Shown: positions 1 to 6,036, counted from the first letter of the stretch. The stretch is 9,175 nt of DNA from an uncultured Bacteroidia bacterium (GCA_903859795.1 CAIOOC010000509.1:1-9175); one strand, 5' to 3'. The notes: generated by a model from the sequence alone, not told the origin. Numbers and translations are program-made.

Positions 1-687
1 CTCAACCGAATCTTTAAGGTATTCTTTGGGGTATTCAACAGCGAAAATCTCATCCAGCGATTTCTGAAGAATGGCACGATGACCACCCCTGTCAACAGGC
101 ATATCTTTTGAACCATCGGGTATCCAATGATTCAGAACACATGGTGTACCCAATTGTTTTCCCATTTCAGCCCCGATAATCCGGCATCTTTTTACATGTT
201 CGATCCAGAACCTTCGGATCGTTACATCCTTACTTGACAATGTAAAACCATCATCGGCCATTGGATGCGAGAAACAGCTCGCATTAAAGTCAAGACCGAT
301 TCCCTGATCCTTAGCCCAATCAATCCAGCCCTGAAAATGCTTGATTTCAATCTGGTTGCGGTCGACAAATTGTCCGCCAAAATCGCCATAGATAGCATGT
401 AAATTCAACCGTTGTTTCCCGGGCAATAATGACATTGCCTTTACAAGGTCCATTTTCATCTCTGCAATAGACCTGGCTTTGCCCGGATAGTTACCGGTCA
501 CCTGGATCCCACCACCACCAAGGGTTGAATCTGGTTTTTCAAATCCCCCTACATCATCTGTTTGCCAGCAATGAAGGCTAATCTTTACACTTTTCATTCT
601 GGCAATCGCAGCGTCGGTATCGACACCCAAAGTGGCATACTGCTCTTTTGCAAGTTCGTACGCCTTCTGAACAAAATCATTATTCAT
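1..687 (-). CDS. rhaA: L-rhamnose isomerase, C-terminus cut by window edge
   Basis: This is the N-terminal 229 residues of an L-rhamnose isomerase, a cytoplasmic metal-dependent enzyme that converts L-rhamnose to L-rhamnulose. The frame is open from ATG at 687 down to base 1, so the end lies outside the window and nothing suggests a broken gene. From memory, E. coli RhaA (about 419 aa) shares HCWQ-DDV-GFE near residue 40, TGNYPGKAR near 65, LNLHAIY near 96, GLDFN-SCFSHP near 130 and the WIPDG motif near 193. The start is chosen because ATG at 687 lines up with the N-terminus of E. coli RhaA. It is the third gene of a leftward rhaT-rhaM-rhaA run, after a 97-bp gap that shows no clear promoter or terminator. 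It is the E. coli RhaA type rather than the RhaI type of Pseudomonas stutzeri. Confidence 0.95.
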   Translation of the reverse strand, partial: MNNDFVQKAYELAKEQYATLGVDTDAAIARMKSVKISLHCWQTDDVGGFEKPDSTLGGGGIQVTGNYPGKARSIAEMKMDLVKAMSLLPGKQRLNLHAIYGDFGGQFVDRNQIEIKHFQGWIDWAKDQGIGLDFNASCFSHPMADDGFTLSSKDVTIRRFWIEHVKRCRIIGAEMGKQLGTPCVLNHWIPDGSKDMPVDRGGHRAILQKSLDEIFAVEYPKEYLKDSVE

Positions 688-784
688 TATACTATGTTTT
701 TAAATCTAATTATTTTATAAAAAGCAACTGGATGGTGGCGGCTTGCTACTTGATGAATATCCATTTAGCTTGAATCATTTCCTC

Positions 785-1102
785 CTATTCCAGGTAAAAA
801 ACTTCTTCAAGAGGAAATATAACAGGAGAATTATCCGGATTAGTCTCCATGATATCAGCCATATAAGCCCACCACTTCTGAACGATTTCTGTTTGTCCTA
901 AATCTTGGGATCCTGAATTCCCATCCACCTTTTGAAAGGCAAACAGAATATTGGTTTCCTCATCCAGAAAAATCGAATATTCGCTTACCCCGGCTCCTTT
1001 TAAGAGCATTTTTAATTCAGGCCAGATTTCATCGTGCCGTTTCTTGTATTCGGCTTTCTGACCTTCGTTCAGATACATTTTAAAAGCAAGATGTTTCATC
1101 AT
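785..1102 (-). CDS. rhaM: L-rhamnose mutarotase
   Basis: This 105-aa protein is the RhaM/YiiL family mutarotase, which interconverts alpha and beta anomers of L-rhamnose so that the isomerase and transporter see the right form. Family signatures are the EYKKRHDEIWPEL segment near residues 18-30, which carries the tyrosine and histidine used in catalysis, and WWAYMADIMETNPDNSP near 77-93. The E. coli protein is 104 aa, so this copy is full length. Two adjacent ATG codons start the gene. The first (1100-1102) overlaps the rhaT stop as ATGA, which suggests translational coupling with rhaT. The protein is cytoplasmic and acts with RhaT and RhaA encoded on either side. Confidence 0.95.
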   Translation of the reverse strand: MMKHLAFKMYLNEGQKAEYKKRHDEIWPELKMLLKGAGVSEYSIFLDEETNILFAFQKVDGNSGSQDLGQTEIVQKWWAYMADIMETNPDNSPVIFPLEEVFYLE

Positions 1103-2226
1103 CCAAGAGCATTTAATTCAGGATATAACCATTTTGCAACACCGATAATAATTACAGATAATAGAATTGCTGCAATTCCCAAAAGAATCATGGTATTGGT
1201 TCTTTTTGAAACACCTTTCCATTCCTTGCGATAGAAACCCCAAAGGTTGGCAGTCAGAATGATAGTGGCCATGTGAAGTGTCCAGGAACTGGCTCCGTTA
1301 CCAATTTTGGTTTCACCCATACCGTAAAAAAAGAATTGCAGAAACCAGGTGGTTCCAGCCAAGGCACAAAAAAGGTAGTTGCGCAATAAAGGCGCTTTCT
1401 GATCAACAAAGTCGCCACCTGTTTTGTTTTTTAAGATCAGAACAGTTGACCAGATCAGGTTAGTAGTCAAACCGCCCCATAGAATCACGAAAAAGATAAT
1501 ATTGTTTTCGAAGAGATATTTGAAACCATTTCCGGTTTGGGTTACGAAAGGATAACCTTGTTCGACGGCAAGTGATCTGGCAGCGGCAGCCATTTCTTTC
1601 CCTGCATCGATTCCAAAACTGAAAAATGCACTCAGGACACCCGAAACGATGGCAATAATCAACCCTTTCGAAAGTTTGAATTCACTGTTAACCCCTTCTT
1701 CAATGTTGCCAAGATCTTTATCCTTCTTAATGCCGGCGCGGCCACTTAGAATAATTCCGGCCAAAAGGATCAATATGCCAAGCAGTACGATCCGGCCACC
1801 GGTACTGCCAAACAAATCAGCAAATGATAGTCCGGCCGGGATTATTTCAGAAATGCCCGGTACATTACGCAAAACAGGTAATCCCAGAGATCCAACTATT
1901 GAAGTAATACCCAATAAAACTGAGTTGCCCAGCGACATACCCAGGTAGCGGATAGCCAGTCCGTAAGTCAGCCCTCCGATTCCCCAAAGCAAACCCATTA
2001 CATAAGTGTTGAGGATAACTTTTCCATTGGTTGCGTGTAAAATTCCATGCCAGTCAGGAATTGTAAACAATACTGCAAGCAAAGGCATGATTAACCAGGA
2101 GAAAAGTCCACCGACAATCCAAAAGACCTCCCAGCGCCATTTCCTTACCCAGTTATATGGCATGTACCAACTCCCCGAGGCTCCGCCGCCTAAAGAATGA
2201 AAAAGGATTCCTAATAAAACTTGCAT
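1099..2226 (-). CDS. rhaT: L-rhamnose/proton symporter
   Basis: This 375-aa integral membrane protein matches the RhaT family of the drug/metabolite transporter superfamily, which brings L-rhamnose across the inner membrane with a proton. About ten hydrophobic segments are visible. Family features remembered from E. coli RhaT (344 aa) include the N-terminal GxxxHxxGxxxxxxxY-P pattern, KWRWE, the WGIGGLTYGLAIRYLGMSLG block near residues 80-100, STGGRIVLLG near 140-150, WFLQFFFYGMG near 294-304 and WTLHM near 315. The gene leads the leftward rhamnose run and overlaps rhaM by four bases. A promoter-like element lies about 60 bp upstream. The family is specific for L-rhamnose and L-lyxose, so the assignment is firm. 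Confidence 0.94.
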   Translation of the reverse strand: MQVLLGILFHSLGGGASGSWYMPYNWVRKWRWEVFWIVGGLFSWLIMPLLAVLFTIPDWHGILHATNGKVILNTYVMGLLWGIGGLTYGLAIRYLGMSLGNSVLLGITSIVGSLGLPVLRNVPGISEIIPAGLSFADLFGSTGGRIVLLGILILLAGIILSGRAGIKKDKDLGNIEEGVNSEFKLSKGLIIAIVSGVLSAFFSFGIDAGKEMAAAARSLAVEQGYPFVTQTGNGFKYLFENNIIFFVILWGGLTTNLIWSTVLILKNKTGGDFVDQKAPLLRNYLFCALAGTTWFLQFFFYGMGETKIGNGASSWTLHMATIILTANLWGFYRKEWKGVSKRTNTMILLGIAAILLSVIIIGVAKWLYPELNALG

Positions 2227-2242
2227 AATGATTGTGTTAATT

Positions 2243-2345
2243 AATTTGGATAAAAACTATGGTCAGTCACGAATTATCAATAGGCAAAGTTACCCGACAA
2301 TTCATCGATGCCAATATACAAAATGATTCATGATTTATCCAAATT
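2243..2345. repeat. Perfect 12-bp inverted repeat pair in the rhaT/dehydrogenase spacer
   Basis: AATTTGGATAAA at 2243-2254 and its exact reverse complement TTTATCCAAATT at 2334-2345 flank 79 bp of the divergent spacer. The left copy lies in the rhaT leader. The right copy lies upstream of both promoters, about 20 bp beyond the rhaT -33. A 12-bp perfect match in a 221-bp spacer is unlikely by chance even in A/T-rich DNA. The placement suits half sites of a transcription regulator, possibly an AraC-type rhamnose activator. The regulator itself is not in the window. Confidence 0.55.
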
Positions 2346-2362
2346 GTTACATATTATCAATA
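2273..2362. repeat. 10-bp direct repeat pair in the rhaT/dehydrogenase spacer
   Basis: ATTATCAATA occurs at 2273-2282 and again at 2353-2362, and each copy is followed within three bases by GCAAA. The copies are 80 bp apart, close to the spacing of the 12-bp inverted repeat pair with which they interleave. The left copy covers the predicted rhaT transcription start. The right copy abuts the -33 region of the dehydrogenase promoter. The pair is probably a second set of regulator sites, but could be a duplicated A/T-rich promoter piece. Confidence 0.45.
2285..2314 (-). promoter_or_regulatory. Candidate rhaT promoter, Bacteroidota type
   Basis: On the minus strand TAACTTTG (2292 down to 2285) matches TAnnTTTG exactly. 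A TTG at 2314-2312 lies 19 bp upstream as the -33 element. The predicted start of transcription is near 2279, giving a leader of about 50 bases before rhaT. One copy of a 10-bp direct repeat (2273-2282) overlaps the predicted start. Confidence 0.5.
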
Positions 2363-2395
2363 CTGCAAAAAAAAGGTTCTAAAGGTTTATCTTTG
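2363..2395 (+). promoter_or_regulatory. Candidate promoter of the dehydrogenase gene
   Basis: TATCTTTG at 2388-2395 matches the Bacteroidota -7 consensus TAnnTTTG. The -33 position has only CTG at 2363-2365, so the upstream element is weak, as often seen at activator-dependent promoters. Predicted transcription starts near 2402, about 45 bases before the ATG. Confidence 0.5.
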
Positions 2396-2447
2396 CCACG
2401 CAATATTCAATGATTGATCCTAAATATTTAAATAAAAAAATACCACG

Positions 2448-3485
2448 ATGAAAGCAATGGTCTTAACCGGGATCCGGCAAATGAAGATGCAGGAGTTTCC
2501 AATGCCTGAAATCAAAAATAACACTGATGTATTAATTAAAATGAAAGTAGTTGGCATTTGCGGGTCTGATGTTCATTATTATACTTCCGGGAAAATAGGA
2601 AATCAAATTGTTCAGTATCCGTTCCCGGTAGGCCATGAAGGAGCAGGTGAAGTAGTCAGCGTTGGGAAAAGTGTAACAACTGTAAAACCAGGTGACAGAA
2701 TTGCCATCGAGCCAGCCATGCCCTGTGGTGATTGTGACCAGTGTAAAGCCGATCGCCCTCATACCTGCCGGAAACTCCTGTTCCTGGGGTGCCCCGGGCA
2801 AGCTGACGGATGCCTAAGTGAATATATTGTGATGCCGCAATCCAGTTGTTTTAGAATCCCGGATACGATGAGTTATACCCAAGCCGCCATAAGTGAACCA
2901 CTGGCTATTGGTGTTTATGCTGTAAATCAATCGATCCCGATGAAAGGTGCCACAATTGGCATTCTGGGTTTCGGGCCTATTGGCATGAGCGTTATCTTAC
3001 CAGCTATCGCCAAAGGCGCAGGCAAAATCTTTGTAACAGACATGATTGACGAAAGACTTGAGATAGCAAAATCGTGTGGTGCAACCTGGACAGGAAATGC
3101 AAAAAGAGTAGACATAGTTTCGGAAATCAAAAATAACGAACCATTACTTCTTGATGTTATTTTCGAATGCTGCGGGAAACAGGAGGCTATGGATCAAGCC
3201 ATTGAATTGTTAAAGCCCGGTGGAAAACTAATGATCATTGGTATTCCTGAGTTCGATCGCTGGAACTTTAGTGTCGATAAATTGCGCCATAAAGAGATTT
3301 GTATCCAAAGCGTTAGAAGACAGAACCATTCACTTGCGGAAGCTCTTTCGTCAATGGAAAACGGGAAATTAAATGTTGAAAAAATGGCTACTCACCGGTT
3401 CAGTTTTGAAAAGACAAAAGCTGGATTTGATATGGTAAGCAGTTATCAGGACGGAGTAATGAAGGCTATGATCGATTTTGATTGA
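2448..3485 (+). CDS. Zinc-dependent polyol/alcohol dehydrogenase (MDR family)
   Basis: This 345-aa cytoplasmic protein belongs to the medium-chain dehydrogenases and most resembles the sorbitol/xylitol/L-threonine dehydrogenase branch. Catalytic zinc ligands are visible as C38 (GICGSD), H63-E64 (GHEGAG) and E150 (SEPL). C93, C96, C99 and C107 form the structural zinc lobe. A Rossmann nucleotide site GFGPIG spans 174-179, followed by D198 at the end of beta-2, which favours NAD over NADP. Length and domain order are normal. The exact substrate cannot be read from the sequence. Because the gene is divergent from rhaT and shares a repeat-rich spacer, a role in sugar or polyol metabolism linked to rhamnose (for example a lactaldehyde or polyol step) is a reasonable inference but not shown. 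Confidence 0.85.
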   Translation: MKAMVLTGIRQMKMQEFPMPEIKNNTDVLIKMKVVGICGSDVHYYTSGKIGNQIVQYPFPVGHEGAGEVVSVGKSVTTVKPGDRIAIEPAMPCGDCDQCKADRPHTCRKLLFLGCPGQADGCLSEYIVMPQSSCFRIPDTMSYTQAAISEPLAIGVYAVNQSIPMKGATIGILGFGPIGMSVILPAIAKGAGKIFVTDMIDERLEIAKSCGATWTGNAKRVDIVSEIKNNEPLLLDVIFECCGKQEAMDQAIELLKPGGKLMIIGIPEFDRWNFSVDKLRHKEICIQSVRRQNHSLAEALSSMENGKLNVEKMATHRFSFEKTKAGFDMVSSYQDGVMKAMIDFD

Positions 3486-3650
3486 CGGGAATTGCCACAG
3501 ATTAACAGATAATTGAGTAGTAAATTAGTCCTTGTTTTACACGAAGTATAACCTTCATTCAGGAGATTGCTTCGGGATTCAAAGGGTTAATCTCTTAAAA
3601 TACAGAATTATTGTGGAATACTTCGCAAAGACAGTTCACTCCTTTTAAGG

Positions 3651-3691
3651 GTTTAAGAAAGGGGGAGCAGGCGGCTCCCCCTTTCTTAAAC
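3651..3691. terminator. 18-bp perfect hairpin, probable bidirectional terminator
   Basis: Bases 3651-3668 and 3674-3691 are perfect reverse complements, with an AGGCG loop and a GGGGGAGC/GCTCCCCC core. The outer part of the stem is AAGAAA/TTTCTT, so a modest U-rich run occurs in either direction. It sits between convergent genes, which fits a shared terminator. It lacks a long pure U tract and lies 166 bp from the dehydrogenase stop, so it could also be a mobile palindromic repeat. Confidence 0.65.
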
Positions 3692-3738
3692 TACCACCTT
3701 CAAAACCTGTCATTGCATGGAGCGTTTCTTAACAAAAT

Positions 3739-3751
3739 GTTCCGCAGGGAC
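3739..3751. repeat. Short REP-like palindrome (GTTCC-GCA-GGGAC)
   Basis: A 5-bp stem (one G.U pair) with loop GCA, flanked by AAAAT and TAAAG. From memory, similar TTCCGTAGGGA elements are scattered between genes of Bacteroidota. This copy would be a degenerate one. No search was possible. Confidence 0.3.
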
Positions 3752-3941
3752 TAAAGAGGTCTAATGCAACGAACCAATCTTCCCAAACTTAGCAACCAAT
3801 TTAGAAGATAATTGAAATTACTTCATAGTAAGATTGCTTGGTTACCATTAAGATATTCTAATTTTATGCAGACAATAAGATACAGTATCTTTCCTCGCAA
3901 TGGTGACATTCCGAGTCGCAAAATAAAATTATGACTACTGC

Positions 3942-3961
3942 AGACGCACGGCTGTATGTCT
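3942..3961. repeat. Degenerate REP-like palindrome
   Basis: The 20 bases fold as two 10-base arms (AGACGCACGG and CTGTATGTCT) with two G.U pairs and one mismatch, followed by CTAC. It resembles, from memory, the dispersed GTAGAGACGCACGG/CCGTGCGTCTCTAC palindrome seen between genes in several Bacteroidota and cyanobacteria. This copy has decayed. It lies just past the 3' end of the GH172 gene and could also slow leftward transcription. Confidence 0.35.
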
Positions 3962-3997
3962 CTACAATCCTGGCAATACCCGACAATTTTTTATCCT

Positions 3998-5143
3998 TCA
4001 GTTAACTTCCAGCTCATCTTTTGAAGGAAGCTTTGCAAAGGTCTGATGAGGCTCTGTTTGGTACCAGAAAGCAACCGACGCCACATCATCCTGCAGTGGA
4101 AGATAGCGACCTTCACTTCTCCATCCAAGGGCTTGAATGGTCACTTTAAGATCTTTTTCGAAACGGACAGGATCGGCGATATGCCAGCGGTATAATCCGA
4201 ATCGCAGGCTTGGATGATACGCTTCGTCAGGAAGTATAACCTGGTGTAGACCCGAATAGGGGGAACAAAAAACACTGTATTTCCCCTTAAAGTCAAAATT
4301 ATACGACCCACAGAAATAATCTTCAAGACCTGTACCACAAATAGTAGGAAAGCTCTTATCTTCGTCCATATAGAACTTGATCTCTCCTTCGCCCCACCAG
4401 CCGTTGTTCTTTGCCTGCCAGGCCAGGTAAGTACCTACGTACTGACCTTTTCCCTTTATCTGGTCGACGATAGTGTAGACATCCTTGTATTTTATAGGAT
4501 TTGTTCTATGAAATTGCGCATGAAAATAGGATGCATTCTGAGGCACTTCAGTAAGAAGATAATCAACCTGGTAGTAAACACTCATCTTTTTTTCGTCGAG
4601 ATTTTCCATTGTAATCTTGCATTTCTTACGAAAAGGCATAGGCCAGTAACAATTAAATGCACTTCCCGGATTCACACAAACAGCCAAAGACTGAAGTGGC
4701 GCATATTCACCCCAGCCCATACCAAAGAAGTCACCGACCGGACATTCAACAGAGGGTTCTTTCTCGTCATCCCAGTAAATCCGAAGAATCGAAAATCGCC
4801 AGTTCCCTGTAGGAGTCATCCAGATATGTTCAATAGATCCCTGACCATCAATCTCAGCCAATGTAAAAGTCTGCCCTTTGGAAATTTCAATATAAGGATT
4901 TAATTTCCAACCTTGTCCAAGTTCACGGGCAGCGTTCGAAGCTGACCCCTCACCAACCTTTGCCATCCCTCCCTTACCTTTTTCTCCGGTGAAGTTCTCA
5001 GGACTTATCGAGCGGCTTTTTGCATTGGATAGCAGATAGAGACTTCCAAGATTATTTTGAATCCCGTTAAAGGGTATATTCTGGGCGAATAAAGGTCCAA
5101 AACAAGTCAGAGCGAATAGTAAAGATAAAAGCACTTTTTTCAT
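3998..5143 (-). CDS. Secreted GH172 (DUF2961) glycoside hydrolase
   Basis: This 381-aa protein has a signal peptide (KK, then a hydrophobic core at residues 4-19, likely cut after A20 in PLFA-Q), so it is exported, probably to the periplasm. The rest is a single DUF2961 domain. Signatures are DGQGSIEHIWMTP near 99-111, the GDFFGMGWGE block near 137-146, GWWGEGEIKFYMDED near 248-262 and GTGLEDYFCGSYNF near 270-283. The glutamates in GEGE (252, 254) and LEDYF (274) are the best candidates for the catalytic acids, by analogy with GH172 enzymes. The family includes alpha-D-fructofuranosidases and exo-D-arabinofuranosidases. The exact sugar released here is not known. No SusC/SusD pair is adjacent, and the neighbouring rhamnose genes face a different direction across a long spacer, so a link with rhamnose use is only suggestive. 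Confidence 0.88.
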   Translation of the reverse strand: MKKVLLSLLFALTCFGPLFAQNIPFNGIQNNLGSLYLLSNAKSRSISPENFTGEKGKGGMAKVGEGSASNAARELGQGWKLNPYIEISKGQTFTLAEIDGQGSIEHIWMTPTGNWRFSILRIYWDDEKEPSVECPVGDFFGMGWGEYAPLQSLAVCVNPGSAFNCYWPMPFRKKCKITMENLDEKKMSVYYQVDYLLTEVPQNASYFHAQFHRTNPIKYKDVYTIVDQIKGKGQYVGTYLAWQAKNNGWWGEGEIKFYMDEDKSFPTICGTGLEDYFCGSYNFDFKGKYSVFCSPYSGLHQVILPDEAYHPSLRFGLYRWHIADPVRFEKDLKVTIQALGWRSEGRYLPLQDDVASVAFWYQTEPHQTFAKLPSKDELEVN

Positions 5144-5247
5144 AAGTAACGAGTTGAAGTATAACGAAACCGATTATCATGCAATAATACGGAAATCATC
5201 TGACCGATTTACCCTTGAAGTTGTGAAAGAATTTTTGGGAACAGGAA

Positions 5248-5595
5248 TTACAGGAGTTTTATCCATACAATAGAACTCGAATCATCAAATGCACATTCCG
5301 TATAGTATTTTTTATCAAGATTTCTGAAAGCCTCCACCAACTCGTCAATACCGTATTTGAACTCAAACTTACTTACAAGAAATTCCAAATTGAACTCATC
5401 ACTCTTTAAAGGAAAATCCCTGTTCATATTCAGTAAGAAGTTGTACACTTCGAATTCCAAGGGTGATAATTTTTCCTTAACCGGGATTTCAGAGGCTACT
5501 TTGATTCTTTGGGCTGTCTTTAACAAATGGAATAAATCATGTTCTTCGGCATCAGCAAGCATACTGAAAGATTGACTTGAAATTTCGTTTTTCAT
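5248..5595 (-). CDS. Hypothetical protein, 115 aa
   Basis: I do not recognise this protein. It has no signal peptide or membrane segment and is rich in Leu, Glu, Phe and Lys. An amphipathic middle part (LSPLEFEVYNFLL near 43-55) followed by a second helix-rich part (LEFLVSKFEFKYGIDELVEAFRNLDKKYY near 70-98) and a short hydrophobic end (SSIVWIKLL) would fit a winged-helix-like fold, but this is a guess from pattern only. It lies upstream of the GH172 gene in the same direction with a 104-bp gap, so co-transcription is possible. The leader contains a perfect 10-bp palindrome within the promoter region. Normal coding character on one strand and a clear leader support a real gene. Confidence 0.6.
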   Translation of the reverse strand: MKNEISSQSFSMLADAEEHDLFHLLKTAQRIKVASEIPVKEKLSPLEFEVYNFLLNMNRDFPLKSDEFNLEFLVSKFEFKYGIDELVEAFRNLDKKYYTECAFDDSSSIVWIKLL

Positions 5596-5622
5596 GTTGT
5601 CTTATTTTTAAAATAATCGATA

Positions 5623-5640
5623 TAAATATACGAAATTTCG
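5623..5640 (-). promoter_or_regulatory. Candidate promoter and palindromic operator of the 115-aa gene
   Basis: On the minus strand TATATTTA (5630-5623) is one base off the TAnnTTTG -7 consensus. Directly upstream, at 5631-5640, is the perfect palindrome CGAAATTTCG, placed where a repressor would block the promoter. A near copy (TGAAATTTCG, 9 of 10) lies at 5578-5587 within the first codons of the gene. No convincing -33 TTG is seen. Confidence 0.35.
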
Positions 5641-5659
5641 AATCATATTAAAGATGATA

Positions 5660-5693
5660 TTTGCTTTGATTTGAATAAAAAAAATTAATTTTG
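5660..5693 (+). promoter_or_regulatory. Candidate tRNA-Pro promoter
   Basis: TAATTTTG at 5686-5693 matches TAnnTTTG. TTTG at 5660-5663 or 5665-5668 serves as the -33 element (22- or 17-bp spacer). The predicted transcription start is near 5700, about 17 bases before the mature tRNA. Confidence 0.55.
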
Positions 5694-5716
5694 ATGCCGA
5701 ATTATCACAAGCAATT

Positions 5717-5790
5717 CGGGGTGTAGCGCAGCTTGGTAGCGCGCGTCGTTCGGGACGACGAGGTCGTCGGTTCAAATCCGGCTACCCCGA
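5717..5790 (+). tRNA. tRNA-Pro (anticodon CGG)
   Basis: A complete 74-base cloverleaf is visible. The acceptor CGGGGTG (5717-5723) pairs with TACCCCG (5783-5789). D-stem GCGC/GCGC is at 5726-5729 and 5739-5742. Anticodon stem CGTCG/CGACG (5744-5748, 5756-5760) holds the loop TTCGGGA with anticodon CGG at 5751-5753, which reads proline CCG. T-stem GTCGG/CCGGC (5766-5770, 5778-5782) carries the TTCAAAT loop. The discriminator is A5790 and CCA is not encoded. An integrase gene begins about 250 bp downstream pointing away, so the 3' half of this tRNA is the likely attachment site of the element to the right. Confidence 0.97.
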
Positions 5791-5825
5791 CAGAATAAAA
5801 AGACTGATTATCAACACATTACAAG

Positions 5826-5854
5826 GCTTTTCGGAAATCGAAAAGCTTTTTTTT
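5826..5854 (+). terminator. Rho-independent terminator after tRNA-Pro
   Basis: GCTTTTCG (5826-5833) and CGAAAAGC (5839-5846) form a perfect 8-bp stem with loop GAAAT, followed by eight T residues (5847-5854). It ends the tRNA transcript and insulates it from the integrase promoter that follows. Confidence 0.88.
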
Positions 5855-5862
5855 GTAATAAA

Positions 5863-5895
5863 TTTGCCAAAAATACAGCCTTTTTTGTACATTTG
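5863..5895 (+). promoter_or_regulatory. Integrase promoter, Bacteroidota type
   Basis: TTTG at 5863-5866 and TACATTTG at 5888-5895 match the -33 TTTG and -7 TAnnTTTG elements with a 21-bp spacer. Transcription should start near 5901, at the left edge of the 11-bp repeat array, giving a leader of about 135 bases before the integrase ATG. Confidence 0.65.
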
Positions 5896-5904
5896 TAGCG
5901 CAAT

Positions 5905-6026
5905 GTTTCACGATTGTTTCACGAAGGTTTCACGAAATTTTCCTTATTCCTTCTCGATTTTCTCACAATTGTTTCACGATTGTTTCACGATTGTTTCACG
6001 AAATGCTTTACGAATGTTTTACAAAC
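5905..6026 (+). repeat. Array of 11-bp direct repeats upstream of the integrase
   Basis: The unit GTTTCACGA plus two variable bases repeats with an 11-bp period. Exact GTTTCACGA cores begin at 5905, 5916, 5927, 5971, 5982 and 5993. Decayed copies in the same phase begin at 5938, 5949 and 5960. Two copies matching 7 of 9 begin at 6005 and 6016. That makes about eleven units filling the leader between the promoter and the ATG. Eleven is not a multiple of three, so the conserved thing is DNA spacing of about one helical turn, not a protein. Likely roles are arm-type binding sites for the integrase N-terminal domain, sites for an accessory factor, or an operator controlling the integrase. It is not CRISPR, since there are no spacers. 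Confidence 0.85.
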
Positions 6027-6036
6027 CCTAAAAGCT

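Larger units (their letters stand above)
3486..3997. other. Gene-free stretch between convergent genes
   Basis: No credible coding region was found in these 512 bases on either strand. The stretch separates the rightward dehydrogenase from the leftward GH172 gene. It holds a strong hairpin (3651-3691), a short GTTCC/GGGAC palindrome (3739-3751), a 7-bp-arm dyad (3877-3891) and a degenerate 20-bp palindrome (3942-3961). The palindromes suggest decayed REP-like elements rather than gene remnants. Confidence 0.6.

Noticed and set aside
1..687. rhaA as a truncated pseudogene
   Set aside because: The frame is intact up to the window edge, so the missing C-terminus is due to the window, not to a break.
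688..784. Possible riboswitch or attenuator between rhaM and rhaA
   Set aside because: Only a short AGCAA/TTGCT pairing is visible, with no recognised fold and no terminator-like U tract.
3564..3912. AGATTGCTTCG (about 3564) and CCTCGCAATG (about 3894) as two ends of a dispersed Bacteroidota repeat
   Set aside because: Only the GCAAT core is truly complementary between the two, too little to claim a paired element.
4508..4903. Rightward 131-aa open frame inside the GH172 gene
   Set aside because: It is antisense to a clearly recognised gene and its translation has no family features.
5905..6026. CRISPR-like array
   Set aside because: Units are 11 bp and directly contiguous with no spacers, and no cas genes are nearby.
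5914..6036. In-frame extension of the integrase from a TTG at 5914 (41 extra residues)
   Set aside because: The extension only translates the 11-bp DNA repeats (FHEGFTKF, FHDCFTK), the family N-terminus begins at the ATG at 6037, and the 11-bp period does not keep frame.
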